A stretch of DNA of 64,000 bases. Source: Kribbella aluminosa. GTDB taxonomy: Bacteria > Actinomycetota > Actinomycetes > Propionibacteriales > Kribbellaceae. Under the pieces are notes generated by a model. The model was not told the origin of the DNA, did not search any database, and saw only the letters and a list, made by a program, of their open reading frames with translations. This document shows positions 53,444 through 62,393 of this stretch, one piece after another (position 1 is the first letter of the stretch; every line of letters begins with the position of its first letter). The DNA is taken from the NCBI RefSeq assembly GCF_017876295.1, contig NZ_JAGINT010000001.1, positions 1,116,001 through 1,180,000 of the forward strand. The letters are read 5' to 3'. Made by a program: the position numbers and the translations under genes.

Positions 53444-55009
53444 ATGTCCGAGAAGGCCTATTACGTCACCACCCCGATCTACTACGTCACGGCCCCGCCG
53501 CACATCGGCAGCGCCTACACGACGGTGGCCGGGGACGTCCTGACGCGCTGGCACGCGCAGCGCGGCGAGCGCAAGTGGTACCTGACCGGTACCGACGAGC
53601 ACGGCGAGAAGGTGATGCGTAGCGCCGAAGCGCAGGGCATGTCCCCGCAGGCCTGGACGGACAAGCTGGTCGAGGAGTCCTGGAAGCCGGCCTGGGTGGA
53701 CGTCGACATCGCGTACGACGACTTCATCCGGACGACCGAGCAGCGGCACACCGAGCGGGTCCGCGAGTTCTGGCAGACGCTGTACGACAAGGGCGACGTC
53801 TACAAGGGCGAGTACGAGGGCCTGTACTGCGTGGGCTGCGAGGAGTTCAAGCTCCCCGCGGACATCCGCACCGACGAGGACGGTACGCAGCGGTGCATGA
53901 TCCACGGCACCGAGCTGGAGACGGTCTCGGAGACGAACTACTTCTTCCGGCTCTCGGCGTACGGCGACAGGCTGCTCGAGCTGTACGAATCGCAGCCGGA
54001 CTTCGTGGCGCCGTCGAGCGCGCGCAACGAGGTGATCGCGTTCGTCAAGCAGGGCCTGCAGGACCTGTCGATCACCCGGTCGACGTTCGACTGGGGCATC
54101 CCGGTCCCGTGGGACGAGGACCACGTCCTGTACGTGTGGATCGACGCGCTGCTGAACTACGTGACCGCCGCGGGCTACGGCACGGACCCGGAGCGGTTCG
54201 AGGAGCTGTGGCCGGTCGACGTACACCTGGTGGGCAAGGACATCCTCCGGTTCCACGCGGTGATCTGGCCGGCGATGCTGATGGCCGCCGAGCTCGCCGT
54301 ACCGCGCCAGGTCTTCGCCCACGGGTGGCTGCTGGTCGGCGGGGAGAAGATGAGCAAGTCGAAGCTGACCGCGATCCCGCCGCACGAGATCACCGACCAC
54401 TTCGGCTCCGACGCCTTCCGGTACTACTTCCTGCGCACGATCCAGTTCGGGTCGGACGGCTCGTTCTCCTGGGAGCACCTGAGCGCGGTCTACACCTCCG
54501 AGCTCGCGAACGGCCTCGGCAACCTGGCCAGCCGGATCGCGGCCATGGTCGGCAAGTACTTCGACGGCGTACTGCCCGAGCCGACCGACCACGGCCCGGC
54601 CGAGCAGGCGCTCGCGGACAGGCTCGCGCAGACCGTGGCGACCGCTGACAAGGCGCTGGACACGCTCGCGTTCCAGGACGCGCTGGCCGCGATCAACGAG
54701 CTGGTCGGCGCGGTCAACGGGTACGTCACCGAGCAGGAGCCGTGGAAGGTCGCCAAGGACGAGTCGCAGCGGGCCCGGCTCGCGACGATCCTGTACTCGG
54801 CGGCCGAGGTACTGCGGGCCGTCGCCGTACTGCACAACCCGACCATGCCGAAGTCGTCCGCAAACCTGTGGACCCTCCTCGGCGCCGAGGAAAAACTCGG
54901 CGCCCTGGCCGACCAACACATCCAGGACACGGGCACCTGGGGCCAACTCCCCCCCGGCGCCACCCTGACCAAGGGCGCCCCCCTCTTCCCCCGCCTCGAA
55001 GAGAACTGA
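53444..55009 (+). CDS. metG: Methionyl-tRNA synthetase
   Basis: The 521-residue class I synthetase has the HIGH motif in TAPPHIGSAYTTVAGDVL and the KMSKS motif in GGEKMSKSKLTAIPPHE. A connective domain with one Cys pair (YCVGCEEFKL) and the anticodon-binding helical domain (LANGLGNLASRIAAMVGKYF) follow. It lacks a C-terminal dimerisation (Trbp-like) extension. It lies just downstream of rsmI with its own leaderless start. Confidence 0.97.
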   Translation: MSEKAYYVTTPIYYVTAPPHIGSAYTTVAGDVLTRWHAQRGERKWYLTGTDEHGEKVMRSAEAQGMSPQAWTDKLVEESWKPAWVDVDIAYDDFIRTTEQRHTERVREFWQTLYDKGDVYKGEYEGLYCVGCEEFKLPADIRTDEDGTQRCMIHGTELETVSETNYFFRLSAYGDRLLELYESQPDFVAPSSARNEVIAFVKQGLQDLSITRSTFDWGIPVPWDEDHVLYVWIDALLNYVTAAGYGTDPERFEELWPVDVHLVGKDILRFHAVIWPAMLMAAELAVPRQVFAHGWLLVGGEKMSKSKLTAIPPHEITDHFGSDAFRYYFLRTIQFGSDGSFSWEHLSAVYTSELANGLGNLASRIAAMVGKYFDGVLPEPTDHGPAEQALADRLAQTVATADKALDTLAFQDALAAINELVGAVNGYVTEQEPWKVAKDESQRARLATILYSAAEVLRAVAVLHNPTMPKSSANLWTLLGAEEKLGALADQHIQDTGTWGQLPPGATLTKGAPLFPRLEEN

Positions 55010-55046
55010 TACCAAGTCGCGCCCGGCTGATCGACGTCGTTGTTGT

Positions 55047-55146
55047 GTACCGACGAACGGGTAGTGGTCCCGCCAGCTCGGCTACGCCACGCTCTGGCGC
55101 TCGAGGTTTTCGCCGGATCGGCCTACCACTACCCGTCCGTCGGTAC
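55047..55146. repeat. ~100-bp inverted-repeat element, copy 2
   Basis: The arms at about 55047-55068 and 55125-55146 are 22 bp long with one mismatch. They match the arms of the element at 41193-41294 at about 20 of 22 positions. The inside is mostly different but keeps TTTTCGCCGGATCGGC, now near the right arm. It lies 37 nt after the metG stop. Confidence 0.75.
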
Positions 55147-55237
55147 GCCCCGGCGCGTCAAGAATCTGTCCGCGGCGGGAATGCCGGGCGGCGGCGTCGG
55201 CTTTCTTGTAGCAACAACCAGTTTTGGAGGCGGGACG

Positions 55238-56155
55238 ATGCGGGCGGTGGAGTTCGGGGAGTTTGGTGGGCCGGAGGTTTTGCAGGTGCGGGAGCGGGAG
55301 GAGCCGCACGCGGGGCCTGGGCAGGTGCGGGTGAAGGTGCGGGCGGCCGGGGTGAATCCGTTCGACTTCAAGGTGCGGCGTGGGTGGACGAAGGGGTTCG
55401 TCGATCCGGTGCTGCCCGCCGTACCGGGGTTCGAGGTTGCGGGAGTGGTGGACGAGGCCGGTGACGGGGCCGAGTTCGCGGTGGGTGACGAGGTGGTCGG
55501 GTGGTCCGAGGGCGGGGCGTACGCCGAGTACACGCTCGGCGGGAACCTGGCGCGCAAGCCGGCGGGCGTGAGCTGGGAGCAGGCGGTGAGTATTCCGATC
55601 GCGGGGGAGACCGCGCAGCGCGTGCTCGACCAGCTCGGCGTGAAGTCCGGCGAGACGCTGCTGATCCACGGCGCGGCGGGCGCGGTCGGGTCGGTCGCCG
55701 TACAGCTGGCTGTCGCGGATGGTGTGACCGTGATCGGTACGGCGTCGGCGGCGAACCACGACTACCTGCGGTCGATCGGCGCGGTGCCGGTGGAGTACGG
55801 CGACGGCCTGGTGGACCGGGTCCGCGCGGCCGCTCCGCAGGGCGTCGACGCGGTGTTCGACACCGCGGGCAAGGGCGGTCTCAAGGAGTCCGTCGAGCTC
55901 CGCGGCGGCACTGACCGGATCGTGACGATCGCCGACTACGGAGCAGCCGGCGAGCTGGGCATCCAGACCTCCGGCGGTGGCGGTACTCCCGAGCGGATCC
56001 GGGCCGGCCTCGACGCCCAGTTGCAGGCAGCAGCCGACGGCAAGCTCACGACCCGGATCGCGGCCACGTTCCCCCTCGAAGAAGCGGGCAAGGCTCAGGA
56101 GCTGAGCGAGTCCGGTCATGCCCGCGGGAAGATCATCGTCCTCCCTCAGGCGTAG
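55238..56155 (+). CDS. NADPH:quinone oxidoreductase-like MDR protein
   Basis: The 305-residue protein is a zinc-free medium-chain dehydrogenase/reductase. It opens RAVEFGEFGGPEVLQVRE, has VRAAGVNPFDFKVRRG, VPGFEVAGVVDEAGDG and the NADPH loop LLIHGAAGAVGSVAVQLAV. It would reduce quinones or enals with NADPH. The ATG at 55238 follows GGAGG; a longer frame upstream is the repeat element. It converges with the PhyH gene, and the junction carries a short tandem duplication. Confidence 0.92.
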   Translation: MRAVEFGEFGGPEVLQVREREEPHAGPGQVRVKVRAAGVNPFDFKVRRGWTKGFVDPVLPAVPGFEVAGVVDEAGDGAEFAVGDEVVGWSEGGAYAEYTLGGNLARKPAGVSWEQAVSIPIAGETAQRVLDQLGVKSGETLLIHGAAGAVGSVAVQLAVADGVTVIGTASAANHDYLRSIGAVPVEYGDGLVDRVRAAAPQGVDAVFDTAGKGGLKESVELRGGTDRIVTIADYGAAGELGIQTSGGGGTPERIRAGLDAQLQAAADGKLTTRIAATFPLEEAGKAQELSESGHARGKIIVLPQA

Positions 56156-56184
56156 GCGAACCCTCCCTCAGACGTAGGCGAACC
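56142..56184. repeat. Tandem 22-bp duplication at the convergent gene junction
   Basis: TCCCTCAGGCGTAGGCGAAC (from 56142) recurs as TCCCTCAGACGTAGGCGAAC (from 56164). The first copy holds the stop of the oxidoreductase gene; the second holds the last codons of the PhyH gene on the other strand. Confidence 0.75.
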
Positions 56185-57079
56185 GTGACGACGGCGTCGG
56201 TACGTCGTCCACCCGCGGATCCCAGCGGTCCACGAACCGAACCCCGGTGGGGACCTCGATGCAGTCGGTCGAGGTCCAGCCGCGGGTGAGGGTGGGGAAG
56301 TCGGGGACGTCCGGGTGGTAGTGCGGTTTGCCGGTGCCGAGCAGGTCGCGGGCCATCGGGGCGCTCCGCGCCTGGTAGCGGAAGTCGGCCGACAACCGCA
56401 GCCGGTTCGTCCGGTTCGGCATGGCGCCGTGCACGGTGAGGCTCCCGAACAGCAGCACGTCGCCGGGCCGGTACGACGTGGTCCGCCACTCCGGATGGTT
56501 CTCGTCCGCCTCGGCGCGCATCATCCCCGGCCCGTCGGACGCCTTCACCGGCAGTACGCCGAGCCGCGGCGACCCGGCGAACACCCGCAGCCCGCCGATC
56601 TCCGGCGGCGCCTCGCCCAGCGGCAGCCAGGTCGTCAGCGTGTCCACGGACCCCTGGATGAACCGGTAGTCCTGGTGGATCGGCGTCGGACTCGCCCCCG
56701 GCGACGGCGGCGCGATCCGGCAGATGTGCGCCGGATGCGCGAACGCCTCCTCCCCGAGCAACCGCCCTGCCAACGCCAGCAGCTCCGGCCGTACGGCGAG
56801 CCGATGAAACGCCTCGGTGCTCTGGATCGCCGTATAGGCCCCGAAGAACCCGGCAGACCCTTCTTCCACGGCCCGCCCCGACGCCATCAACTCCCGCGGA
56901 TCAGCATCCGGATCCAACCAGTCACTGTCGTAGAGGATCCGCGCCAGCTGATCGTGTACATCCCCGACCACCTCCGTCGGCAGCAGCCCACGGAAGAACA
57001 GGTATCCGTCCGCCGCCAGCCGATCCCGCAGTACGCCGGCGTCCTGCACGTCGCCGTACGAATCGGTCAGTTCCTTCAT
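56168..57079 (-). CDS. Phytanoyl-CoA dioxygenase (PhyH)-family Fe(II)/2-oxoglutarate enzyme
   Basis: The 303-residue protein has the facial triad of the family: IHQDYRFIQGSVDTLTTW (HxD) and FGSLTVHGAMPNRTNRLRLS (distal His and the 2-oxoglutarate Arg). It would hydroxylate an unknown small molecule. It is the last gene of the alpha-galactosidase/sugar ABC operon, with an ATGA overlap with the binding-protein gene. A dioxygenase is unusual in such an operon and suggests that the imported sugar derivative is oxidised. Confidence 0.9.
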   Translation of the reverse strand: MKELTDSYGDVQDAGVLRDRLAADGYLFFRGLLPTEVVGDVHDQLARILYDSDWLDPDADPRELMASGRAVEEGSAGFFGAYTAIQSTEAFHRLAVRPELLALAGRLLGEEAFAHPAHICRIAPPSPGASPTPIHQDYRFIQGSVDTLTTWLPLGEAPPEIGGLRVFAGSPRLGVLPVKASDGPGMMRAEADENHPEWRTTSYRPGDVLLFGSLTVHGAMPNRTNRLRLSADFRYQARSAPMARDLLGTGKPHYHPDVPDFPTLTRGWTSTDCIEVPTGVRFVDRWDPRVDDVPTPSSRFAYV

Positions 57080-58347
57080 TTCTCGTTTCCGATCTTGTCC
57101 ATGGAAGCGGCGATGTCCGCGACGCCGACCTTGTTCAGGTAGAGGTCGTTGACGGTTTTGTTGATTTCGGGGGACTTGGCGGTCCAGCCTTCGGCGATCG
57201 GGAGGTTGACGGTGGACCCGGCGGCGGAGTCGATGAAGGGCTGGACGTCGATGTCCTTCTTCTTCCAGTACGCCTGGTAGCCGGCGCCGGCGCCGTTCAG
57301 GGCCGGGATGACGTAGCCGGCGTCGCCCATCAGGCGCTGGGCCTTCTCGGAGCCGAGGAAGGTGACCAGCTTGCCGGCCTCGTCGGGGTGCTTGGTCTTC
57401 GCGAACATCGTCTCGGCGAGCCCGTTGATCACGACCGTGCGCCCGGCGGGTCCGGCCGGCATCGCCGTGACACCGATCGGGAACTTCACCTCGGGCAGCG
57501 CGAACGGCAGCAGTGCGTTGTTCGCCGGGAACATCGCGACCTCGCCGCGGTAGAACATCTCGGTCGCCTGCCCGGTCGGCGGGTTCGTCCGGGTACCGTC
57601 CGGCGACACCTTCCACTTGAACACCAGGTCCCGGGCGAACTGCAGCGCCTCGACGGACTTGTCACCGGCGAAGTCGAAGGTGCCGTACGGCTTGTCCATC
57701 GCGTGGCCGCCGTTCGACGCGATCCAGTTCAGCCACTGGGTCTGGCTGTGGTTCCAGGAGCAGAAACCCCACTGCTTGTCGCCGACCGTCAGCTTCCGCG
57801 CGACCTCCAGAAAGCTGCCGGATCCGTCGGGTGCCCAGGTCAACTCGGAAGGCATCGTGATCCCGGCCTTCTCGACCAGCGTCTTGTTGTAGAGCAGCCC
57901 GACGATGCCCATGTCCTTCGGCATCCCGAGCTGCTTGCCCTCGAACTTGTACGACTGCACGACGTTCGGGTGGTACGCGTCGAGCTTCAGCCCGGCCTTC
58001 GAGATCAGGTCGTCGAGCGGCGCGAGCACGCCCTTGCCGGCGAAGTCCGGGAAGTAGTCCACGGTCAGCCAGAACACGTCCGGAGCCTTGCCGCTGGCCA
58101 GCTCGGTGGTGAGCTTGGTCCAGTACTGGTCCCACGGCAGCACCTCCATCCGGACCGTGATGTTCGGGTTCTCCTTGGTGAACTCCGCGAACACGGCCTT
58201 GTAGCCGACCTCCTGCTGCTCGTCCCAGAGCCGGTACACGAGCTCGACCTTGCCGCCGCTGCCGGCCTTGTCCTGCGACGAGCCGCAGCCGGCCAGCGCG
58301 AGCACACTGCCCGCGCCGATCAGAAAAGTCCTCCTGGACAAAGACAT
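57076..58347 (-). CDS. Sugar ABC transporter substrate-binding lipoprotein
   Basis: The 423-residue protein has a Tat-type lipoprotein signal (SRRTFLIGAGSVLALAGCGS) and the family 1 extracellular solute-binding fold (LVYRLWDEQQEVGYKAVFAE, ELASGKAPDVFWLTVDYFPD, MPKDMGIVGLLYNKTLVEKA). GGAGG precedes the ATG. It works with the two permeases encoded upstream and delivers a sugar, probably an alpha-galactoside given the neighbouring glycosidase. Confidence 0.93.
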   Translation of the reverse strand: MSLSRRTFLIGAGSVLALAGCGSSQDKAGSGGKVELVYRLWDEQQEVGYKAVFAEFTKENPNITVRMEVLPWDQYWTKLTTELASGKAPDVFWLTVDYFPDFAGKGVLAPLDDLISKAGLKLDAYHPNVVQSYKFEGKQLGMPKDMGIVGLLYNKTLVEKAGITMPSELTWAPDGSGSFLEVARKLTVGDKQWGFCSWNHSQTQWLNWIASNGGHAMDKPYGTFDFAGDKSVEALQFARDLVFKWKVSPDGTRTNPPTGQATEMFYRGEVAMFPANNALLPFALPEVKFPIGVTAMPAGPAGRTVVINGLAETMFAKTKHPDEAGKLVTFLGSEKAQRLMGDAGYVIPALNGAGAGYQAYWKKKDIDVQPFIDSAAGSTVNLPIAEGWTAKSPEINKTVNDLYLNKVGVADIAASMDKIGNEK

Positions 58348-58360
58348 CAGTACCTCCGGA

Positions 58361-59170
58361 TTACTTGAGCCCGGTGACCGCGACCGAGCGGACGATGAAG
58401 CGCTGGAACACGACGAACAGCACGAGCAGCGGCGCCAGCGCGATCAGGCTGCCGGCCATCACGGCGTTGTAGTCGACGCCGATCTCCCCCTTGAACAAGG
58501 CGATCCCGACCGAGAGCAGCCGCTTGTCGTCGCTGCTGGTGATGATCAGCGGCCACAGGAAGCTGTTCCAGTTCGCCACCACGGCGAGGGTGGTGACGGT
58601 GACCAGGATCGGTTTCGACAGCGGCAGCACGATCGACACGAGAGTGCGGACCCGGCCGGCGCCGTCGATCCGCGCCGCGTCCTCCAGATCCGCGGGGATG
58701 CTGCGGAAGAACTGGCGGAGCAGGAAGATCGCGTACGGCGTACCGAGCATCGTCGGCAGCATCAGCCCGGCCCAGGTGTCGACCAGGCCGAGTTTCTGCA
58801 TCATCAGGTACAGCGGGATCATCGTGACCACCGGCGGCACCATCAATGTCGACAAATACACCCAGAACAAGGCGTCCCGGCCCGGGAACGACAGCCGCGC
58901 GAACGCGTACGCCGCCAGCACCGCGAACACCACCTGCCCGAGCGTGATCCCGGCGGTGACGAACGCGGTGTTCATCAGGTACCCGCCGAACCCGGACGCG
59001 AACAGCCGGTGGAACGCCGCCGTACTCGGCGGCAGCCCGGGCTCCCACGGCATCGTCTCGGACAGTTGCCCTGGGCCCTTGAACGCGGTGAGCACGGTCA
59101 GGAAGTACGGGAAGATCGCGAGCACGCAGCCGGCCACCAGGACGGCGTACACGAAGATGCGCAGTTTCAT
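58361..59170 (-). CDS. Sugar ABC permease, MalG type
   Basis: The 269-residue permease has six helices and the EAA coupling loop DLEDAARIDGAGRVRTLVSI. It opens RIFVYAVLVAGCVLAIFPYF and ends VFQRFIVRSVAVTGLK, typical of MalG-like proteins. The ATG ending at 59170 overlaps the stop of the other permease gene (ATGA). Much longer frames upstream are shadows. Confidence 0.93.
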   Translation of the reverse strand: MKLRIFVYAVLVAGCVLAIFPYFLTVLTAFKGPGQLSETMPWEPGLPPSTAAFHRLFASGFGGYLMNTAFVTAGITLGQVVFAVLAAYAFARLSFPGRDALFWVYLSTLMVPPVVTMIPLYLMMQKLGLVDTWAGLMLPTMLGTPYAIFLLRQFFRSIPADLEDAARIDGAGRVRTLVSIVLPLSKPILVTVTTLAVVANWNSFLWPLIITSSDDKRLLSVGIALFKGEIGVDYNAVMAGSLIALAPLLVLFVVFQRFIVRSVAVTGLK

Positions 59171-60078
59171 CCGGACACCTCGTAGGTCGTACGGCGTTCG
59201 AAGTACACGAACTGGGAGATCGTCGCGACCAGCACCACCGCGAACAGCAGCACCGAGATCGTCGACGCGTAGCCGAAGTCGAACTTGTGGAACGCCTCGT
59301 CGTAGATCTGGTACGTCGTGACCTCGGTGCTGTGACCCGGCCCGCCCTCGGTCATCACGAAGATCGTGTCGAACGCCTGGAACGACCCGATCACGTTGGT
59401 GATCAGCACGAACAGCATCGTCGGCCGCAGCAGCGGCAGCGTGATCGTGAAGAAGTGCGCGACCGGGGAGGCGCCGTCGAGCGACGAGGCCTCGCGCAGG
59501 GACGGCGGGATGTTCTGCAGGCCGGCCAGGAAGAACAGCATGTTGTACCCGGCGAACTGCCAGATGTGCACCGCCGCCACGCTCGGCATCGCCAGCACCG
59601 GCGACGACAGCCACGCCGGGCCGTGGATCCCGAACAGCCCGAGGAACTGGTTCAGCGCGCCGCGTCCCGGGTCGAAGATCCAGCTCCAGACCAGGCCGAG
59701 CGCGACCGGCGTCGCCATCCACGGGATCACCAGCAGGGCCCGGAAGTACTTCATCCCGCGCAGCTTGCGATCCACCAGCAGCGCGAGCAGCAGCGAGAGG
59801 ATCGTCGTACCGGGGACGCAGATCAGGACGTAGTACAGCGTGACCAGCAGCGAGTGCCAGACGTCGGAGTCCGCGAACAGCTTGCGGTAGTTGGCGAGGC
59901 CAATGAACTCCGGGGTCGAGAGCAACTTCCAGTCGAACAGGCTGAGCACCAGCACGATCACGACGGGCGCCAGCAGGAAGCCGATGACGCCGACCAGGCT
60001 CGGGGCCAGGAGCGCGTACGCCGCTGCCGTCTGGGCGTTCCTGCTCCGGCGCTTGGCGCGGGGCGCGGGCCTAAGCAT
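59167..60078 (-). CDS. Sugar ABC permease, MalF type
   Basis: The 303-residue permease opens AYALLAPSLVGVIGFLLAPV, contains ANYRKLFADSDVWHSLLVTL and the EAA loop SLREASSLDGASPVAHFFTI, and ends with VYFERRTTYEVSG. It heterodimerises with the MalG-type protein. Its start overlaps the alpha-galactosidase gene by 8 nt. No ATPase gene is in the operon, so a shared MsiK-type ATPase elsewhere is expected. Confidence 0.93.
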   Translation of the reverse strand: MLRPAPRAKRRSRNAQTAAAYALLAPSLVGVIGFLLAPVVIVLVLSLFDWKLLSTPEFIGLANYRKLFADSDVWHSLLVTLYYVLICVPGTTILSLLLALLVDRKLRGMKYFRALLVIPWMATPVALGLVWSWIFDPGRGALNQFLGLFGIHGPAWLSSPVLAMPSVAAVHIWQFAGYNMLFFLAGLQNIPPSLREASSLDGASPVAHFFTITLPLLRPTMLFVLITNVIGSFQAFDTIFVMTEGGPGHSTEVTTYQIYDEAFHKFDFGYASTISVLLFAVVLVATISQFVYFERRTTYEVSG

Positions 60079-61399
60079 CGGGGTCCTTCAGCGGATGCGG
60101 CCGCGGCGAGCTCGGGACGAGCAGCTCGCGGGTGCGGTCGAGCGCCCACCGGTCGAGGGCGCCGATCGGGTCGCTGGACATCCGCAGCCCAGGACCGTCG
60201 GCGATGTGCTGCGCCCACTGCTCGCGCTGCTGGACGTCCGGCCGGACGATCAGGCAGTCCGAGTCGTTCGCCCACCAGCGGCCGTGCAGGAACTCGCGGG
60301 CCACCGACGTGGACCGGGCGCCGTGCTGACCCGGCTGACTGATGTCACCGGACGGTGGTTCGACCAACGGATCCGTGTCGGGGGAGATGCGCATGCAGTC
60401 GACCAGCCCGAGGCTCGGCAGGATCGGGGCGCCGCAGCCGTGCAGGATCCGGTTCGGCCCGACCGCTTCGCGGAGCAGGCGCATGCCATGCCGGTACGCC
60501 GCGGTGCCGTCGACGTGCTCGTACCGCGGCCCGTCGATCGCGCCGGCGTACACGAAGTCGAGCTTGAAGTGGTCGTACCCCTGCCGGCAGAGCTCGGTGA
60601 AGACGTCTTGGATGTGCCGTGCGGCGCCCGGGTGGGTGACGTCGAGGACCAGTTGCTCCTGGCCCCAGTTCGTCCCGGCGTTGATCCCGGGGACCAGCCA
60701 GTCCGGGTGCTTGCGGGCCGTCTCGCTGCCGGCCCCGACCAGGAACGGCGCCACCCAGATGCCGGCGCGGCGACCGCTTGAGCGGATGTCGGCGGCCAGC
60801 CGGACGGTCGACCCGAAGTCGTCGCGTGGGGTCAGCCAGTCGCCGATCGCCGTCTGGTACCCCTCGTCGAGCAGGACCAGGTCGACGCTGAGCTCGTGCT
60901 GGTCGAACTGCCGTACGTCGTTCATCACGTCGCGCTCGGTGACCTTGCCCCAGTACGCGTACCAGCTGCACCAGGACGGGCCGAACACGCGGACCGGCGG
61001 CGCACCGGCACCGAAGCTGTCGGCCCAGTCGGCGAGTGCGTGGTTCGGGTTGACCTGCGTGCTGGTCTTCACCTCGACGTCGCCGTCGGCGGTGATCACG
61101 AGCTTGTCGCCGTGGACCTCGGCGCGGATCGACGGGACGACGACGTCGGGCGTGGTCGCGGCGACCACCATGACGTCGCTGCCGTTGGCGACCGCAAGCA
61201 GCCCCTCTCCTTGGAAGCTGCCGCCGCTGACCGCCTCGACGCCTGGCCGGTAGGCCATGACGTGATGGTTCGGGGCGGTCGGTCGTGGTGGCGACGCGTC
61301 CAGCCGGTACCAGCCGCTCGGGCTCCAGGACTGCCAGCCGTGCTCGAAGACCAGCGTGTTCGCGTCGTGGCCGAGCTCGGCGACCGGTCGGAAGGGCAC
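60071..61399 (-). CDS. Alpha-galactosidase-like glycoside hydrolase (GH36 type)
   Basis: The 442-residue protein has the GH-D clan pattern: FEHGWQSWSPSGWYRLD, FGPSWCSWYAYWGKVTERDV, VDLVLLDEGYQTAIGDW, then the nucleophile in HFKLDFVYAGAIDG and the acid/base region CMRISPDTDPLVEP. It should hydrolyse alpha-galactosides in the cytoplasm after import. The GTG ending at 61399 follows GAGGAA; the ORF is open further upstream, over the AraC promoter. It is the first gene of the sugar operon. Confidence 0.85.
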   Translation of the reverse strand: MPFRPVAELGHDANTLVFEHGWQSWSPSGWYRLDASPPRPTAPNHHVMAYRPGVEAVSGGSFQGEGLLAVANGSDVMVVAATTPDVVVPSIRAEVHGDKLVITADGDVEVKTSTQVNPNHALADWADSFGAGAPPVRVFGPSWCSWYAYWGKVTERDVMNDVRQFDQHELSVDLVLLDEGYQTAIGDWLTPRDDFGSTVRLAADIRSSGRRAGIWVAPFLVGAGSETARKHPDWLVPGINAGTNWGQEQLVLDVTHPGAARHIQDVFTELCRQGYDHFKLDFVYAGAIDGPRYEHVDGTAAYRHGMRLLREAVGPNRILHGCGAPILPSLGLVDCMRISPDTDPLVEPPSGDISQPGQHGARSTSVAREFLHGRWWANDSDCLIVRPDVQQREQWAQHIADGPGLRMSSDPIGALDRWALDRTRELLVPSSPRPHPLKDPDA

Positions 61400-61475
61400 A
61401 GGTTCCTCGATTCCCTGGGGTGCAGGATCTTGCTGCTGTGCCGCTAATCTTGGGGCGCCGACGAGGAGATAGACC

Positions 61476-62393
61476 ATGACGGAGCCTGCTGACTTCGAGC
61501 ACGATCTTGCTACCCAGGTGCTGATCGAGCTGTACAGCGAGATCCCGCCGCCGAGCAAACTGGTGACCGGGCACTTCCACAGCGGCGGTGACTACCGCGT
61601 CGTCCGGCCGGACGGGGTGGGCAGCTGGTACCTGCTCTACACGGCGTCCGGGACGGGCCGGTACGTGCTCGGCGACAACAAGCTGATGCTGCGGCACGGG
61701 GACGTCGTACTCGTCAGCCCTGGGACGCCGCACGACTACGGGACCGTGGGTACGTACTGGGAGTCGTGGTGGGCGCACTTCCAGCCGCGGCGCGAGTGGC
61801 ACTCGTGGCTGTCGTTGCCGCAGGCAATGCCCGGGCTGTCGTACGTACGGCTGAGCAGGTCGTCGGAGACCGACCGGGTGGTGTCCGCGTTCGACCGCCT
61901 GCACCGGGACGCGCAGCGCGCCGGGCTCTCGCCGACCGGCGACACGGAGCTGAACCTGCTGGAGAAGAATGTCGCGACCGAGCTGACCATGAACGGCATC
62001 GAGGAGGTGCTGCTCACCGCGGTCGCCAGCCTGCGCCAGGAGACGCAGCAGCTGGACGCCCGGGTTCACCTGGTGCTCGAGGCGATCACCGCCGACCCGG
62101 CGCGGCCGCACACGCTGACCTCCCTCGCGGGCCTCGCGCAGGTCTCGGTTTCCCGCCTCGCCCACCTCTTCAAGGAGCAGGTGGGCGACTCGATCATGAA
62201 CGTCGTACTGGCGCTCCGGCTGCAACGTGCGGCGGAGCTGCTCGGCGCCACCGACATGTCCGTCGCGCAGATCGCGGCCGCGGTCGGGTTCGACTCACCG
62301 CACTACCTGAGCCGCCAGTTCGGCCGCCGGTTCGGGATGTCCCCGACGGCCCACCGCAGGGCGGTCAGGAACCCTGAGCTAGAGCTATATTGA
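61476..62393 (+). CDS. AraC-family transcriptional regulator
   Basis: The 305-residue protein has an N-terminal cupin sensor (TGHFHSGGDYRVVRPDGVG, LRHGDVVLVSPGTPHDYG) and two C-terminal HTH units (LTSLAGLAQVSVSRLAHLFK, SVAQIAAAVGFDSPHYLSRQ). AGGAG precedes the ATG, with a TAATCT -10-like box about 25 nt upstream. It diverges from the alpha-galactosidase operon across a 76-bp gap and probably activates it in response to the sugar. Confidence 0.93.
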   Translation: MTEPADFEHDLATQVLIELYSEIPPPSKLVTGHFHSGGDYRVVRPDGVGSWYLLYTASGTGRYVLGDNKLMLRHGDVVLVSPGTPHDYGTVGTYWESWWAHFQPRREWHSWLSLPQAMPGLSYVRLSRSSETDRVVSAFDRLHRDAQRAGLSPTGDTELNLLEKNVATELTMNGIEEVLLTAVASLRQETQQLDARVHLVLEAITADPARPHTLTSLAGLAQVSVSRLAHLFKEQVGDSIMNVVLALRLQRAAELLGATDMSVAQIAAAVGFDSPHYLSRQFGRRFGMSPTAHRRAVRNPELELY

